Positions 1-13,300 of a stretch of 64,000 nucleotides of DNA are shown piece after piece (positions within the stretch are counted from its first letter, which is position 1; each line of letters starts with the position of its first letter). Both the position numbers and the translations under genes were made by a program. The notes under the pieces were generated by a model. It searched no databases. It was not told the DNA's origin and was given only the letters and a program-made list of their open reading frames with translations. This DNA is from Bugula neritina (lineage: Eukaryota; Bryozoa; Gymnolaemata; Cheilostomatida; Bugulidae). Where the stretch lies: assembly GCA_964035545.1 (NCBI GenBank), contig OZ037765.1, forward strand, positions 25,804,504 through 25,868,503. Direction: 5' to 3'.

Positions 1-150
1 GAGAACAAAAGTAATTGTAATTGTAATTAATTACATTACCATGTAATTGTAATTGTAATTAATTACATTAATTTTTAACTGTAATTATAATTGTAATTGA
101 TAAATCTTCATGTAATTGTAATTGTAATTAATTACATTTACATGTAATTG
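1..150. repeat. AATTGTAATTGTAATTAATT-type AT repeat
   Basis: The first 150 bases repeat TGTAATTGTAATTGTAATTA blocks separated by short spacers such as ACATTACCA. The unit is partly palindromic (AATTGTAATT / AATTAATTACA). The array runs into the 3' part of the hypothetical reading frame at 85-447 (minus), where it encodes an Asn-Tyr run. It lies inside the DDX56 gene, upstream of the first exon visible here. Confidence 0.7.
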
Positions 151-447
151 ACCCCAACCCTGTTCTAAATATGCAATGATAGAAGCATTAGTTTCTTCTT
201 CCTGGTAAAGGTGGTAAACTGTCGAGTGCTGATGAGAGAACAACTCCTGAAATAACTGCTGTCCACCAATGGAGTCAACTTTGATCTTATAATTAAATAA
301 CTGAATCGTGTTCCCATGTATTGGTTTATCCATTGACTCTATTCCACCAGTTTTAGTGACTGATTTTACCTTTACAACAGTTACACTATGTGCATCCATA
401 GCCACTATCTGGCCTGAAACTTGTTTTGTTCTGGCTGAGAGTTGCAT
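85..447 (-). CDS. hypothetical open frame, possible mobile-element fragment
   Basis: A 120-codon open frame whose last 25 codons are the AATTGTAATT repeat read in reverse, giving an Asn-Tyr run. I recognise no domain in the upstream part. It is antisense to DDX56 and should lie in one of its introns. The repeat-coded end and the absence of splice partners suggest a transposon remnant or a chance frame rather than a host gene. Confidence 0.2.
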   Translation of the reverse strand: MQLSARTKQVSGQIVAMDAHSVTVVKVKSVTKTGGIESMDKPIHGNTIQLFNYKIKVDSIGGQQLFQELFSHQHSTVYHLYQEEETNASIIAYLEQGWGQLHVNVINYNYNYMKIYQLQL

Positions 448-615
448 CAGAAGCTAATACCAAATGCTCTTCTGCGACGGCTATTTGTAGAGCAAAAAAA
501 TGCAATTGTATTTATTCACTCTTACATAAGAATTTGTGTAGTTGGCTTGGTGTGTAGTTTATATGTATTATAAGTTTTGTTGTCTTTCTTCAACTTTGTG
601 CTGCCTGTTTGATAG

Positions 616-2738
616 GACAGCTAGAGGGAAGAATCAAGGTGCTGCTTTGTCATTTGTTAGTGTAGGAGAAATGCCCAAGTTTGAAAAAATGAAGCAAGAC
701 CTTGCTGGTGATTATGGTACGCAGTGTGCATGTAATATTATGGTGAATGTGTATATCCCATCTTGTTGTCACTCAGGAGTTATGTTCTCTTATTATTGCT
801 TTTGTTTCAGTTGAATATATGATTAGGTAAACTTTCATTACATTTTAATCTTTTGTTTCAGCTGATGTTAACACTATTTTTCAACCTTTCAATTTTAAGA
901 TGGAAGAGATTGAAGGTTTCAGATACAGAGCCAGGGTATGTGTATTTTATTGTTTACCTTGTAAAATTGTTACATCAAAGCCTCACTAGCTGTATAATAT
1001 AAACCAATAATTTAGAAGTATTGGGGCAATTTTCTGATGTGCAAGTTTATATGTGTAACTTATTACAGTGACTCTAAAGTACTGCCATTTAAAAAGTAGC
1101 CAAGTTACTTGTGATTTTATAATGATGAAAATATTACAGATGCACATTAAATACAATAAAATGTAATCATTTCCTTATACTTACTTTGTTACTCACTTTA
1201 AATCGAATATCAAAATTAATTTCCAAATTTTCAAAACCATGTGTGTTAAGTGTACTTTGTATAGATCTTGTATTGCTGTGCTGTTTTGATGCGCCTCAAT
1301 GTGTTTTGTGAAACACTTTTCTGAGATTCACTGATTCCAACGAACATAATGTTTGTTGACTGTGGAAGTATATTCTACAGTTACAGGGAGACAAAAAAAG
1401 AGTGACTGTCACTTAGCATTACATAATACATTCAAGTGGCACTTCACTCTTATGTAACAAGAAATTCGTTCTGATTCACATAGCTCCATGTTGAGTAAAT
1501 TCAGTAAAGCTGAAGCTGTCTGGCTGTGGCTGTCTACTTTCTCTTTATTGTACACTATATTCTATAACTAGTACTGATTTCCATTATTATTCCGAACACT
1601 TTTTATCACAGGATGCCTACAGAGCTGCTACAGGTGCTGCGGTTAGAAAAGCAAGGCTAGGAGAAATAAAACATGAAATGTTTACTTCAGAAAAGCTGAA
1701 AGTATGTTGATAAATTTAAGTTTTATATAACTTATTATATAGTATTATAATAATATTGCTTGCTTACCTAATTGTTTACAGCTTCTCCCTTTACAGTATT
1801 AGTTGACATTTTCTTGTGTAGACATATTTCAATGAGAATCCTAGAGATAAGCAAGTTCTAAGACATGATGCAACAAGAGGTCTAACAAAGTTACAGCAAC
1901 ACCTGAAGAATGTCCCTGACTACATAGGTTTGTACTTGTGACAGTAATAGGAGTTGTTATTGCAAACTAACTTCCTTTGCCCTCTTGTGCGACACCCATC
2001 TTTTATTTTACAAGCACCACTTTGCTCTACTATTGAATTTACACTATACTTCTCTTGCAAACGTTGTTCATCCTTGTAGGCTTTACTGCATGTTTATTTT
2101 TGTAATATTTTAGTTTTATAGTTTTCTAATTTTATATTACTTTCTCCAGTTTGGTAGATGAAAGTGTAAATGTTATTATTTTTATACTTCCATGCTTTCA
2201 GTGCCAGAAACGTTGAAGGGTAAAACTGGAAAAAAGAAGAAAGGTAGTAGCAACTACACTGGAAAGAAAGTAGTGACAAAAACACAGCAAAAATACAAGG
2301 TTAGAGCTTAGTTCCCAGTTATTATACTTTTTAAAAGGTGTAAGAATTTAGTTTAATAGTTATTGCTTTTAGATTTTGTTAAGCTAAACAATAAAAAGTT
2401 ACAAATATAAGCCAATTCAAATCTCTAATTTCAAAGTTTTATAGTTATTCAGTTGCTAGCATATTTTAGAATTGTTTTTATGAAAAAGTTTTTATAACTT
2501 ATTAGCCAACTTTATTCAACCCCCCCCCCCCCACCGCCTTTGCTTACTAAAATTGTTCATCCCTTTTTAATTAAGCAATCACATGATTAATTATTATCTA
2601 ACACAATTTCGCCAAACTTATTCTGTAATACAATTAAATGCATTTCATACTTTGTAGAAACGGAAAGCTGATGCCTTGCAAAGTTTAGAGCTTTCCTCAT
2701 CAAAAAGAGGCGGCAATAAAAAAAGAAAGAAAAACTGA
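616..2738 (+). CDS. DDX56: DDX56 (nucleolar DEAD-box RNA helicase), 3' part, six exons
   Basis: Exons 616-716, 862-935, 1612-1701, 1822-1927, 2202-2299 and 2658-2738 join in one frame, with GT-AG borders and matching phases throughout, to give the C-terminal 183 residues. They begin at the end of helicase motif VI (RTARG after a split Gly-Arg codon) and contain MEEIEGFRYRAR, SEKLKTYFNENPRDKQVLRHD and VPDYIVPETLKG, all close to the DDX56/Dbp9p family. The tail is Lys-rich and ends GGNKKRKKN, as expected for a nucleolar protein. DDX56 is an ATP-dependent RNA helicase of large-subunit ribosome assembly. The ATP-binding half lies before the window. Stop TGA is at 2736-2738. The gene converges on TTC39. 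Confidence 0.93.
2520..2532. repeat. homopolymer C13
   Basis: An uninterrupted run of 13 C in the last intron of DDX56. It is a likely length-variable site and a likely sequencing-error site. Confidence 0.8.
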
Positions 2739-2795
2739 CAAAAAAAAACAATTAAAATAAGGAGATTTTAAAGGAAACATAAATCTGTTTATCTA

Positions 2796-2801
2796 AATAA
2801 A
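2796..2801 (+). terminator. poly(A) signal candidate of DDX56
   Basis: AATAAA 58 bases after the DDX56 stop codon, a usual position for a short 3' UTR. Confidence 0.5.
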
Positions 2802-4345
2802 ATACTAGAGAAAGTTTTGCTTCATTCTGGCACTTAATATAAAATAAACAGGTATACAAAATACAAGTGGAGAAAAGTGTTAAAACTTGGGTGTGAATGC
2901 ATATTTTGTAAAAAGTAAAATTAATTCTTTTTGTTTCACATTCAGTTTTATATTTAATTTGATACACAATATGCAGTATTGTTATATACTTTTTTTCTGA
3001 AAATATGATTTTTCTGAAATTATATTCTTGCTATTTGCTGCAAGTTGGCATTAAAAATGGAGCACTACTAGAGTGTAAGTATTTAATGTGGGGCCTTAAA
3101 TACTAATAGAGATCAGTTTCAACAAGATATTAATAATTTTATTTAGCTACCCAAGTGACACTTATTAAAATAAATTCTTTATCTGTTCACTTAGCTTCAT
3201 GGGACCCTTACAACCAATTTTTTCACAGGTTATTGCAAAGTGCTGTACATACAGTTTCTCAATGGTCAAAGCTGTAGGTGAATTGTGGCATTTAAGTTCT
3301 GCATGCCCTATTTTCATAAAACTCCTTTCAGATAGCTCCAACATTAGAGCACTGCATTGGTTTATGAAAAGGACTCTGCTTACTTGTATGTTGGATGCTA
3401 ATACTTGGGGTTTTCATTTCACAAAACCCAGATTTCTGATTAGTGCCTTGACTTTGCAAATCATTGATTTTATTTCAGGTATTCACTAATTCCTCAGTCT
3501 ACCTAAAACTAAACACTACTACTTGCTACTATGCAATCCTGCAAATATTACAATGCAGGCACATGAGCATATATAAAATTGGATATGATTGGTGGCACCT
3601 AGTTGACTCACGAATGCTATTGGTACATTCATCAAATATTAGATTTGCACTACTAGCTCCCATCTTAACTCTTCTAGCAATAATTATGCTTGGTATACAA
3701 GTATGCTGAGTTTTGTAGTTTCAACTTTGAAGATTTTGCTAATATTGCTTTTAGATAATACACAGTAGAGTTATTGGACATGCAACGTATGTATAGGGCA
3801 AGTTATGTAGCATGCAACTAAAGTATAGTTGTTCAACAAAGCAACACAAACATATAAAGTGCTTTTTTTGCTTTGTGGTTTCATATTTTCTAAATAATAA
3901 TATATCATAGAAAAATTTTAAATTGTATGATATCAATATTATATTGACTTAGTTTGCATAGCCTGACTCACAGTCAGATTATTTAGGTGTCAAAATTGTT
4001 TCAATAAGCTATTCCAAAAAAGTACAACCAACAAATAATAAATATTATACTGTAAGCCATGACTATATTGGTAAGCTGCAACAAATATGGCATTTCCCTT
4101 AGAACACGATCACAGATAATTTTACAAGACAAGCTTGCTTTTCTATCAAATAAACCATATGAAAACTATAAAATGAAATTTTCAAAATATATGTACCTAT
4201 AGATAAAGACATAAATAAATACAATGATTACAGACTTGCTAAATTGTCAAAAAATAACTGTTGTGGGACATAATATAAAACAGCAAGTGTATTATACAAG
4301 AAAACACACAAATGACTGTTCATTCCATCTGAACTGAACACATCT
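2802..4345. other. intergenic DNA between convergent DDX56 and TTC39
   Basis: This stretch should hold the ends of both 3' UTRs. Open frames at 3199-3489 and 3464-3709 (plus) have no recognisable motifs, no splice partners and no codon pattern like the neighbouring exons, so I do not call them genes. Confidence 0.5.
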
Positions 4346-7300
4346 CTATAATACTGTAAGAGGTTTGGCTGACTTAGATTGACTGATACTCGTGTAAGCA
4401 GCATGTATCTTGAAATGCAGACGAGATTCCAGAGCGTAACCTTTATAGTTGCTTCTACAAGCAAAGTAGGATTTATTTTTTATGTTATATATTTAAAAAT
4501 TATACAGGGAATTGGGTTTGTTATTCAATGATATATAATCCAAATACATGTTAATTTGAATTATTAAATAAAAACGAGGACCTATAAGGTGGTTAAGTAT
4601 AAACATTACTAATACTTTAGAAATTCACTAAACTTTTTGTGACATACTTGGCACAGTCAAGGAGGTCAGAAGCTTCAGCATACTCCCCCATTTTCACTCT
4701 AAGCAGTGCCTGTTCCACAGTAGCCCATGGTGCAAGATAGGTATCAAATTTCAAGTCTTTAGCACTGCAAAAGCAGATATTTTTGTATAAATAAGTGCAA
4801 TAAGCTGGATGCCAATAACCTTTACCCTATAAACGTAAGCAATAAATCATAAACCTATTTGTAAACTTTTAATGGTTTGGTCTACCTGATAAAACTGTCA
4901 GAAAGCGCTAAGTGATTCAATCATCAAACCTATCAATATTATAATTTTGCAAAACTCAGGAAAAGTGATTTCGTTAATATATTTTAGAAATTATGGGGTA
5001 CCTATAGGTTCAAGACAATTATTTTTAGCAACTTCTAGCTCCAAATACATAACCACATAGAGTAGGTCAGCTAACTATAGAGTGCAGCTTTAGACTATTC
5101 TAATGATCAACTTTTCCTTCACTTTGGAAACATTTCAGTACATAAATATTGAGACTAACTGAGAAATGATTTCCTGATAGCACATGTCCGCCTGAAAGAG
5201 TTGTCCTTTCATTGCCAAACAAACGCCTTTGAGGAGGAGAGCGAGAGAGTAATTGTCAAAGTAGTACTTGAGCTGATCTACAACCATGGAATATGTCATA
5301 TTATAGCTGTCAAAGCTACTAGAGTAATACTTAGTATTATTATATTTAAAACAGCCCCATCATAGTTTATTAAAGGTAAATAAAGACGCAAGTGATACAA
5401 GTTTCACAATCAAAACTGCTACTCCTAGCAATACCTGCAGTTGGTAGGAAGTACGGTGAAACAAACCTTTTTTGGAGATTAGTTTGTTTATGGAGTCTTC
5501 AATAAGCTGGGATATTGGATCTAACAGCTCCATATTTTTACCTATTATAGAGAAGCCATTCCACACGTATATCATTTCCTAAAAGAAATATAGAGCTAAC
5601 TATACAGCCATACCAATAAAGTCTTATTTGGTTCGTTATTACCACCATTAAAATACCAATGCAATAAAGAAACGCTGATATTTATAAACACCTATGAGTA
5701 ATGTTCATGGAGAAATCTTGGAAATTAAAAAAAGACTAGAAGTAAAACTGAAATTTAAACACCAAAAAACTATAATAGCTACAGATATGCCAACCTTCCA
5801 AATGCTAACAGCTAGACTTATGCATGACCGTATTTTGACCTTTCCTCCTTTCAGATAATTTTTTTTAAAATAATAACTCTGATGACGCAACAAAAGTTTT
5901 GACAGAGCACTTTGCCAAGTATGTGATTATTCTATTCCCTCTTTGTATGGCATAATTTGAAAATTTTCAAATTTAACCAACTTCTTTTTAAAATAATTTT
6001 CTTCTTACTACAAAATGCATTACTTGTCGTTGTCCACTTACATTATATGATAAATTGCAATTAGATTTTGGAAGCATAAATTTATAGCACTTCAAATCTA
6101 ATCTAATGCCTACGACATAATGTAATTTTATGCAGCAAGTAAAATAAAATAAGTTTTCCTGTTTTGTTCAACAAAATATTAAGCAACCAAAACTAAAACT
6201 TTGATCACATGATTTACAATCAACATACTTTATTGAAAAAATTCAACAGAAATTGGGAGTAATTTGGCGCATTAACAATGACACCGTAAAAGCACTCGAT
6301 ATCTATGAAGGGGTTCCTGAAGTTAGAAAACTTGACTCACCAATGCTGCCAGATTGAGCTGACAATTCTGAGCCTTATACAGCTTCACCTTTTTCAATGC
6401 GAACTTCTCTATAGGTAAAGATTTACCTGCAAATCGTTGTATGAGTTCAGGTACTTGGCTAAAAACAAAACATGAAGAGATAATAATATGAGCTTTACGA
6501 CAGCTCACTGTGCAGAGATTAGGAAATCTGAATATATGGACAACAACTAATGCCCATCCACCTGTAATTAGCAGTTGTATTATTGTAAACTTCTTCAGTG
6601 TATTATAAGGCAATTAGTATTCCTGCTACTTTATACCAATAAGTGAGCAGTTGTTAAGTTATAAAGTCTGTCGCATGTTGAATGATTCAACAAAAACTGC
6701 ATGCGGTAACATATTACAGCAACACATTATCATGAATAATGTTTCCAACAAGTGAATTAAGTACACTTTAAAAACATATAATTACTTAACTAAAAGCAAG
6801 AACTAAAAACTATACCTGTAAAGATCTTTCACCAATGACTCAGTCTGCTCATCTTCACCACACAAAGAGAGAAAGGAACCCTTCAGATACGTGTATGTAG
6901 CTCTGCTCCATTTGTTCTCAGTGGCCAACTTTTCAGCATACTTCATGGCGAGAAGCCAGTCACACTTGTAAGCATAGCACCACATAAGTTCCCAGTAACA
7001 TATATGGTGAAACTGCCTCCATTCAGACTGACTTTCAACAGACCGCAAGAGGAGGGCCAGAGCTTTATCAATGTCTCCTTTGATTTGTTCAATTCTTCCA
7101 TGGAAAAACAGAAATAGTGCACTCTGAAACATACAAAGAGTAAATTATTTCAACAACTGGTGTGATGACTTATAAACTACACTTGAAAGCAAAATATACT
7201 ACTAGTTTATTTGTATATAGGTTTAGAGTTACGCTAGTTATACACTATTTTGATCGTTACAACAAATGAATGAAAAACAATAGTGAGAGTTTACATCTTT

Positions 7301-10300
7301 CAAAAGAATAGAGTAAGTTCAAAAGTATCAGCTAGACAGTCATTCTGCTTCAAATGACAACAATACAACATAACTACAACTAAAGAATACACACCATCAT
7401 TTTAAATGAATAGAGATTTTCTAATATCAAATATTAGGCTACCTGAGGGTAGAGCTGCAGACATGGTTGGATAACTTCCTCTGAAGCAGTTATATCCCCT
7501 TCCCCGGTACCTGCGTAGTAAGAGCAGATAAAATATACATGTATGTATGTATAACTTTCCAATGTCTTTTGTCTCCTCACAATTCAAAGAGTCAGCTTAC
7601 AATGCTATATATTTACACGACATTACAAAAGGAAAAAATCTCTACACAACCAATCTCATACGGGTATTTATGGCCTCTCCCTGTGTCAATACGATAAAAT
7701 ATTACTTATCAGTTTAGGGAGTGTTGGCTAGTAGTTGTTTTGCTAGTATCAACTTCTATCAAGTGATACACCATTTACACACTATTACAGAAACCCTCTA
7801 AACCCAGAGAACATATTATTGTTGATTGTTATTTTTGAAAAAGACTTTCCTAGTGAATTGTAAGGATATACCAAGGTTCATAGTTTATATTCATTGTTTT
7901 CTTGCCAGCCACTTTTGTTTTAGTAATGTGTTTGTAGATTACACAAACTACGTTAATAGTAAGTAGTCCATCAGAAAAATAGGAAAAGTAAAGGTTTCAA
8001 AATATTAAATAGCAAAATATTGAAACTATTTATTTCAATTCACAAAATTTACTTTTTTTATACAACTAAAAAAATTCTAATAAGATTTTTGAAGACACTT
8101 CTTTCACCACTAGTTTTTCATTATTAATTGCAGCAAATATTTGACTATGACTGTGAGCTTTTCAAAAAGTTGAGAATATATTCTCATCTCCACAAACTTG
8201 TTAAAATGATGAATATTTAAATTTCAACTTTGAGTGTTTATTTGAATAGTCAACCAATTTTAGAAACTTGAATAGAACTGTTGTGGTTAAAAGCACGGTT
8301 GTAAATGAATGCTATTTCAGTGTGGTTTACTATTTGTAGAAAATGGAACTTAGGACTGAAAGTCAACGAAAGGAGTTCAAGGCTAAGCTAACAAAACAAA
8401 TTATAGCTTCAGGTACTAAAATACAACTACAGCTTCATGAATATGACAAGAGTCAACCTTTACATGACATATTAAGTAGATGGAATAATCCACAGGGACG
8501 AAACTTCCTTATGTTGGCAATTATTCACGAGAAAAAAGAAGCAGTGTATGATATTCTCGATATTTTAAATCTTGGTGCTACTGATTATGGATTTTGGACG
8601 AAAGAAGACTTTGTAAAATTCCTATGTATGACAGACAATGACCGTAACAATGTGTTGCAGCTGGCGCTGCTTTATCAAATCAATAAACAAAGTGATGGAT
8701 TGCTTCAAACCCTGCTAGTTCATGTTGAAGATGGCAGGAGCAAATTGGCAGAGCTAGTCGATAATGAGAACAATGCTAGACAGAAGTCAATAGATATTGC
8801 TTTTAGAGGACGGTGGGATAAGGATGTAATCAATTCTTTATTAGATAAAAGTAATGACTATGACAGAAAAGGTATGATGAGAGCCATAATATTTTACAAT
8901 GATGTGTATGAGAACGAGAGAAATGCACGTTCCCTAGATGAAGCACTCTTTAGCAGAGGGTTTTATGTAGAACATTGGACGCATAAACAGTGGAATGCAG
9001 ATACCCTTCTTGACAAGTTGACAACAAAATGTAAAGAGGGTATGGATCAATTGTGGGTGGTGGGTCTTACTCATGGCGTATACAAGTATATCTTCGATTC
9101 ATCTAGTAAGAAAATCCTGATTGACGATATAGAACAAAAACTTATAAACACCTCTGATGGAGGAAAAGATGTAAGAACTTTTCACATTTACATTTTCATT
9201 AAAAAATCTATAAACTTGACACATCAGTGAAAGCACGGCAGAGAAATAATTTTATTTTAGATTATATTTTAGACACTATTTACTTAAAGTAAATTTAGCA
9301 ATAATTCAAGATGAAGTTTGAAAAAATACAATTTGATTTTCTTTATTCAATTATTCTTCAAAACAAAGCAGTCCAAATAACCAGCAGATTACACATAATT
9401 GCATGAGACCCATTGTCAATTTTTGTTAAAATAGATTTAGTTTTGACATCGTGGAACCCAGAAACTAAACTTTTTATTATTACAATATTGACAACTACAG
9501 TTGAATGTTGCAAATAAGAACAGAAAACTTCCAATGCTGATTCTCACAGTTAGAACTTAAATTATTTGCTATAACCCATTGCTTGTTAATTTCAATACTA
9601 TTTCAACCATTTTTTGAAAAGTTTCCACATCTTGATTACCAGTACATGTGTGCTGAGTCACCAGACGGCAAAGTTGGCCTTTTAAAGAGCATTAATGTTG
9701 TTTTGCACGAATAACAAAATGTTATTTTGCATAAATAACATTTTGTTATTTAACATGAATGTTAAAATCGAATAAGACGATTCTTGAAAACAGTAAAAAC
9801 AATGATTTGGGAGTTAGTCCTCTCAATCTGTAAACAAATTATTGCACAAAAAGCTGAGTTTTGAAGTTTCTTGATAAGCTCTACCAAACTAAAACATTCC
9901 TGACAACTTCATACAAAACAATTATTCTACTAGTTTACAGTGACATATTACTACATATTTCAGATAATCATCATTATTGATGCTTGTCAAGAGAATGAAG
10001 AAGAGGAAGGAGAGGAAGGAGAGAGAGGAGAGGAAGGAGAGAGAGGAGAGGAAAAAGAGAGAGGAGAGAGAGTAGAGGAAGGAGAGAGAGGACAGAGAGT
10101 AGAGGAAGGAGAGAGAGGAGAGGGAGGAGAGGAAAGAGAAAGAGGAGAGGAAAAAGAGGGAGGAGAGAGAGGAGAGGAAGGAGAGAGAGGACAGAGAGTA
10201 GAGGAAGGAGAGAGAGGACAGAGAGGAGAGGAAGGAGAGAGAGTAGAGGAAGGAGAGAGAGGACAGAGAGTAGAGGAAGGAGAGAGAGGACAGAGAGTAG

Positions 10301-13300
10301 AGGAAGGAGAGAGAGTAGAGGAAAGAGAGAGAGGACAGAGAGTAGAGGAAGGAGAGAGAGGACAGAGAGTAGAGGAAGGAGAGAGAGGACAGAGAGTAGA
10401 GGAAGGAGAGAGAGTAGAGGAAAGAGAGAGAGTAGAGGAAGGAGAGAGAGAACAGAGAGGAGAGAGAGGACAGAGAGGAGAGGAAGTTGAAAGAGAAAGA
10501 GAAGAGGAAAATGAGGAAGAAAGCCCAGAAAACCTTTCCATAACACCAAATAAAAAGCTAGCAACCCCTTCACAACCCCGAACAGTACATCTTCTCATTA
10601 CAAGTAGCAAAGGCGAACAAGCATGGGGAGAGAATTTCATTACACCTCTTGTTAAACACTTGAATGATGGTGAAACAGATGTATGGACAATTCTCAGAAG
10701 TGCATCAAATGACGCTCAAACATTATCTGCTTCAAAAAAACATGAAAAGAGCACACACACAATCCAGTTTCCAACATCTCTAGAGGAAGGAGACATAACA
10801 TTGCCACCACCAATAGCTCACACACAAAACTGATTTTCTGCCTTCCGTTTGACACAGTCAACTGAACTTATATATCTCAAGTATAAGTGCTACTTGTGCT
10901 TACACTATTGCTAGTTGAGCTAGTGCTAACAACATACTAAATTTATCTTGTGTTCTACTTGTGTTAGATTATAGCTAGCAATATGGTGAGTTTAGTGACT
11001 AAGTAACTGCAAGAGCTTTGAAAGACTCAACACATTCCCTTATCAAACACAGAGTTCTGCTGATCAACTTATTATAAATATGAAGAAAAACAGAAGTAAA
11101 TATGATTTGAAAAGCTGCTATTCCAGAGAACCTGAAGTACACATACAGAAATAAATTTTAAATAGATATAAGCTACACTGCATTGAAAGAATAAAAATTT
11201 TAATCTAAACATTGTTGATGAAGATACATCAAAACATAATGTTATGCTTATACAGGCATTTATTCAAGTTCCTGCTTTATATTAGACATTATGATGACTT
11301 TTAATTTAGTACTATTTATAATTTACTAAATTGTTTAATTATAGAAAAACATAGTATTTATATTGAAATATCATATTTGAAAATAAAAAAGTCTGTATTA
11401 TGACTAGTGAGTTGTGTATTCATTATACTCTTGGATAAAAGCAAAAGTATAAAGATGCAGTGAAAAGAAATTAAAAGTAAAGTCTTAAAAAAAGTAGAAG
11501 CATAATAATTTGATGGTATTTAAATTAAATTACTGTTTGCAATAAGATACAAGTTGATTGTAGATATTTAAACTGCTTAGATTTGATTTAAAAATAATAT
11601 ACTTTTTTTTCCAGCCGTAGAAGTAACAATGCCTGCTAGTTTTACTATAAACTATAGCTTTGTAAAAATTCCACAAGATATCAAACTGTTATTATTACTG
11701 CTTTTAGCACTCATAGTAGTTGAAAATCCCAGTGATGGCTGATTTTGTGATGGTTTATATCTTCCTATTTATTTTTAAGCAATCCCATGTACATCAACAT
11801 AACCAGTGGCATGACATAGGCATTGAACATGAATATGGGCTTGCAGCAAGTTGACACACTACAGTATTCACCTATCACTTGTCTAGTCATGTAGGACATA
11901 CTTGTTAATAAATATCAGTGTGTGGCACTGTTACAGGCAGCTGAATTATTAAAGTAACAACAGAGTTACACTAGCAGCAAATCTCACTGAACCAAAACTT
12001 ATCAAGTTGAGAAAATATGATCTGCTGAATTATTTTGCAAATTATAACATATTTTGTGTGAAAAATTTTTACTGAAAGATGCTTCAACCCAAGCAAAGGT
12101 TTAACCTCGTAACAAACCAAACTCCACATATTTAATTCAGCATTATACTGGTCAGGCTCACTGAGACACTCATGTTAATAGTTTAGCATACTAACTTACA
12201 TATAATGTTAGATTCTATCCTGGAGCATCGTGAGACTTGGATCTGTTTGATTTACTTATTCCGACACCATTTCACAACTTTTGTTCGAAGAAGTCAAATT
12301 CATTTATTCTAAAATTAACTTGCGGATGCTGAAATTCCAAAGACCACTCAGGACTTACCCAATATATAAGTTACCATCGTGTTGTATCCCAGGAGAATCA
12401 AGGAACAGAGCGGACCTCTTAGAGAATGAATTTTATCAGCACCTATTCTCAGCTCACTCAAACCTAAACTCTACAAGCAAACATGCTGTGACTAAATAAT
12501 TCTCATGTACAGTTCAGTTTTGGTCAGCATTTTGTTTAATTCCAATAACTGAAATATAAGTCCAGACAACTAAACACCATTCCACATTCTCTGATCACAT
12601 TTTATTTTAAAAACTACATGAATAATTTCATCAGTTTTTGAACACAGTCACGTCAACTGTTCATCACCCAATGCAGGACATTTAAAAGCAATTGGTGAAT
12701 AAGATTAACTTTTTATTATAAATATCAGGCAAGTATATAGTTGCCATGAGAAACCCCCTGATGGAAGGAGTTTCATTTAAAGCAGGCTAAGGAGCACATG
12801 AGCATTTATGACTGGATGCTTTTTCTACCATCACCAATGACCTTTACTGGGAATGGAACCCATGGCTATGGGCTTACCAAGCCAGCGCTCTAACCTCTAG
12901 ACCACAATTGCTCCCATTGACTTTCTAGTACTATACTGTCATGATAATCTAACTGTTCTGTATAACTATGACCATCAGTGGTAATTAATGGAATAAAACT
13001 CACTCTGTTTCCAGAAAATCCAACAAACTCGAGCAGTTTGAGTACTCTAGCCGGCAGCTGTGAGATCATCTACATAATGACAGCAATAATGAGTTTAGAT
13101 ATACAGCTCTTCACAATAACCAAATAATACAATAAATCAGTAGTAGGGTATACCTGAAACTCTACAGAAAAGAACCATCAGGAACAGTTTGGTGGCCATC
13201 GACGTTTGTAGGCAGACAACTGATACTTTTTTTTATCAATATAACAAACTTTAAACAGGCAACAAAAATGTTAACTAAATATACAATACAATATTATACA

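Noticed and set aside
3199-3709. Two plus-strand frames of 96 and 81 codons between DDX56 and TTC39
   Set aside because: No family motif, no splice partners, AT-driven composition; probably 3' UTR or intergenic DNA.
9974-10640. Two long minus-strand open frames opposite the caspase linker (Leu/Pro-rich and Ser/Pro-rich)
   Set aside because: They are complements of the polypurine repeat in other frames. They have no stop because the repeat lacks stop codons, and they have no recognisable domain.
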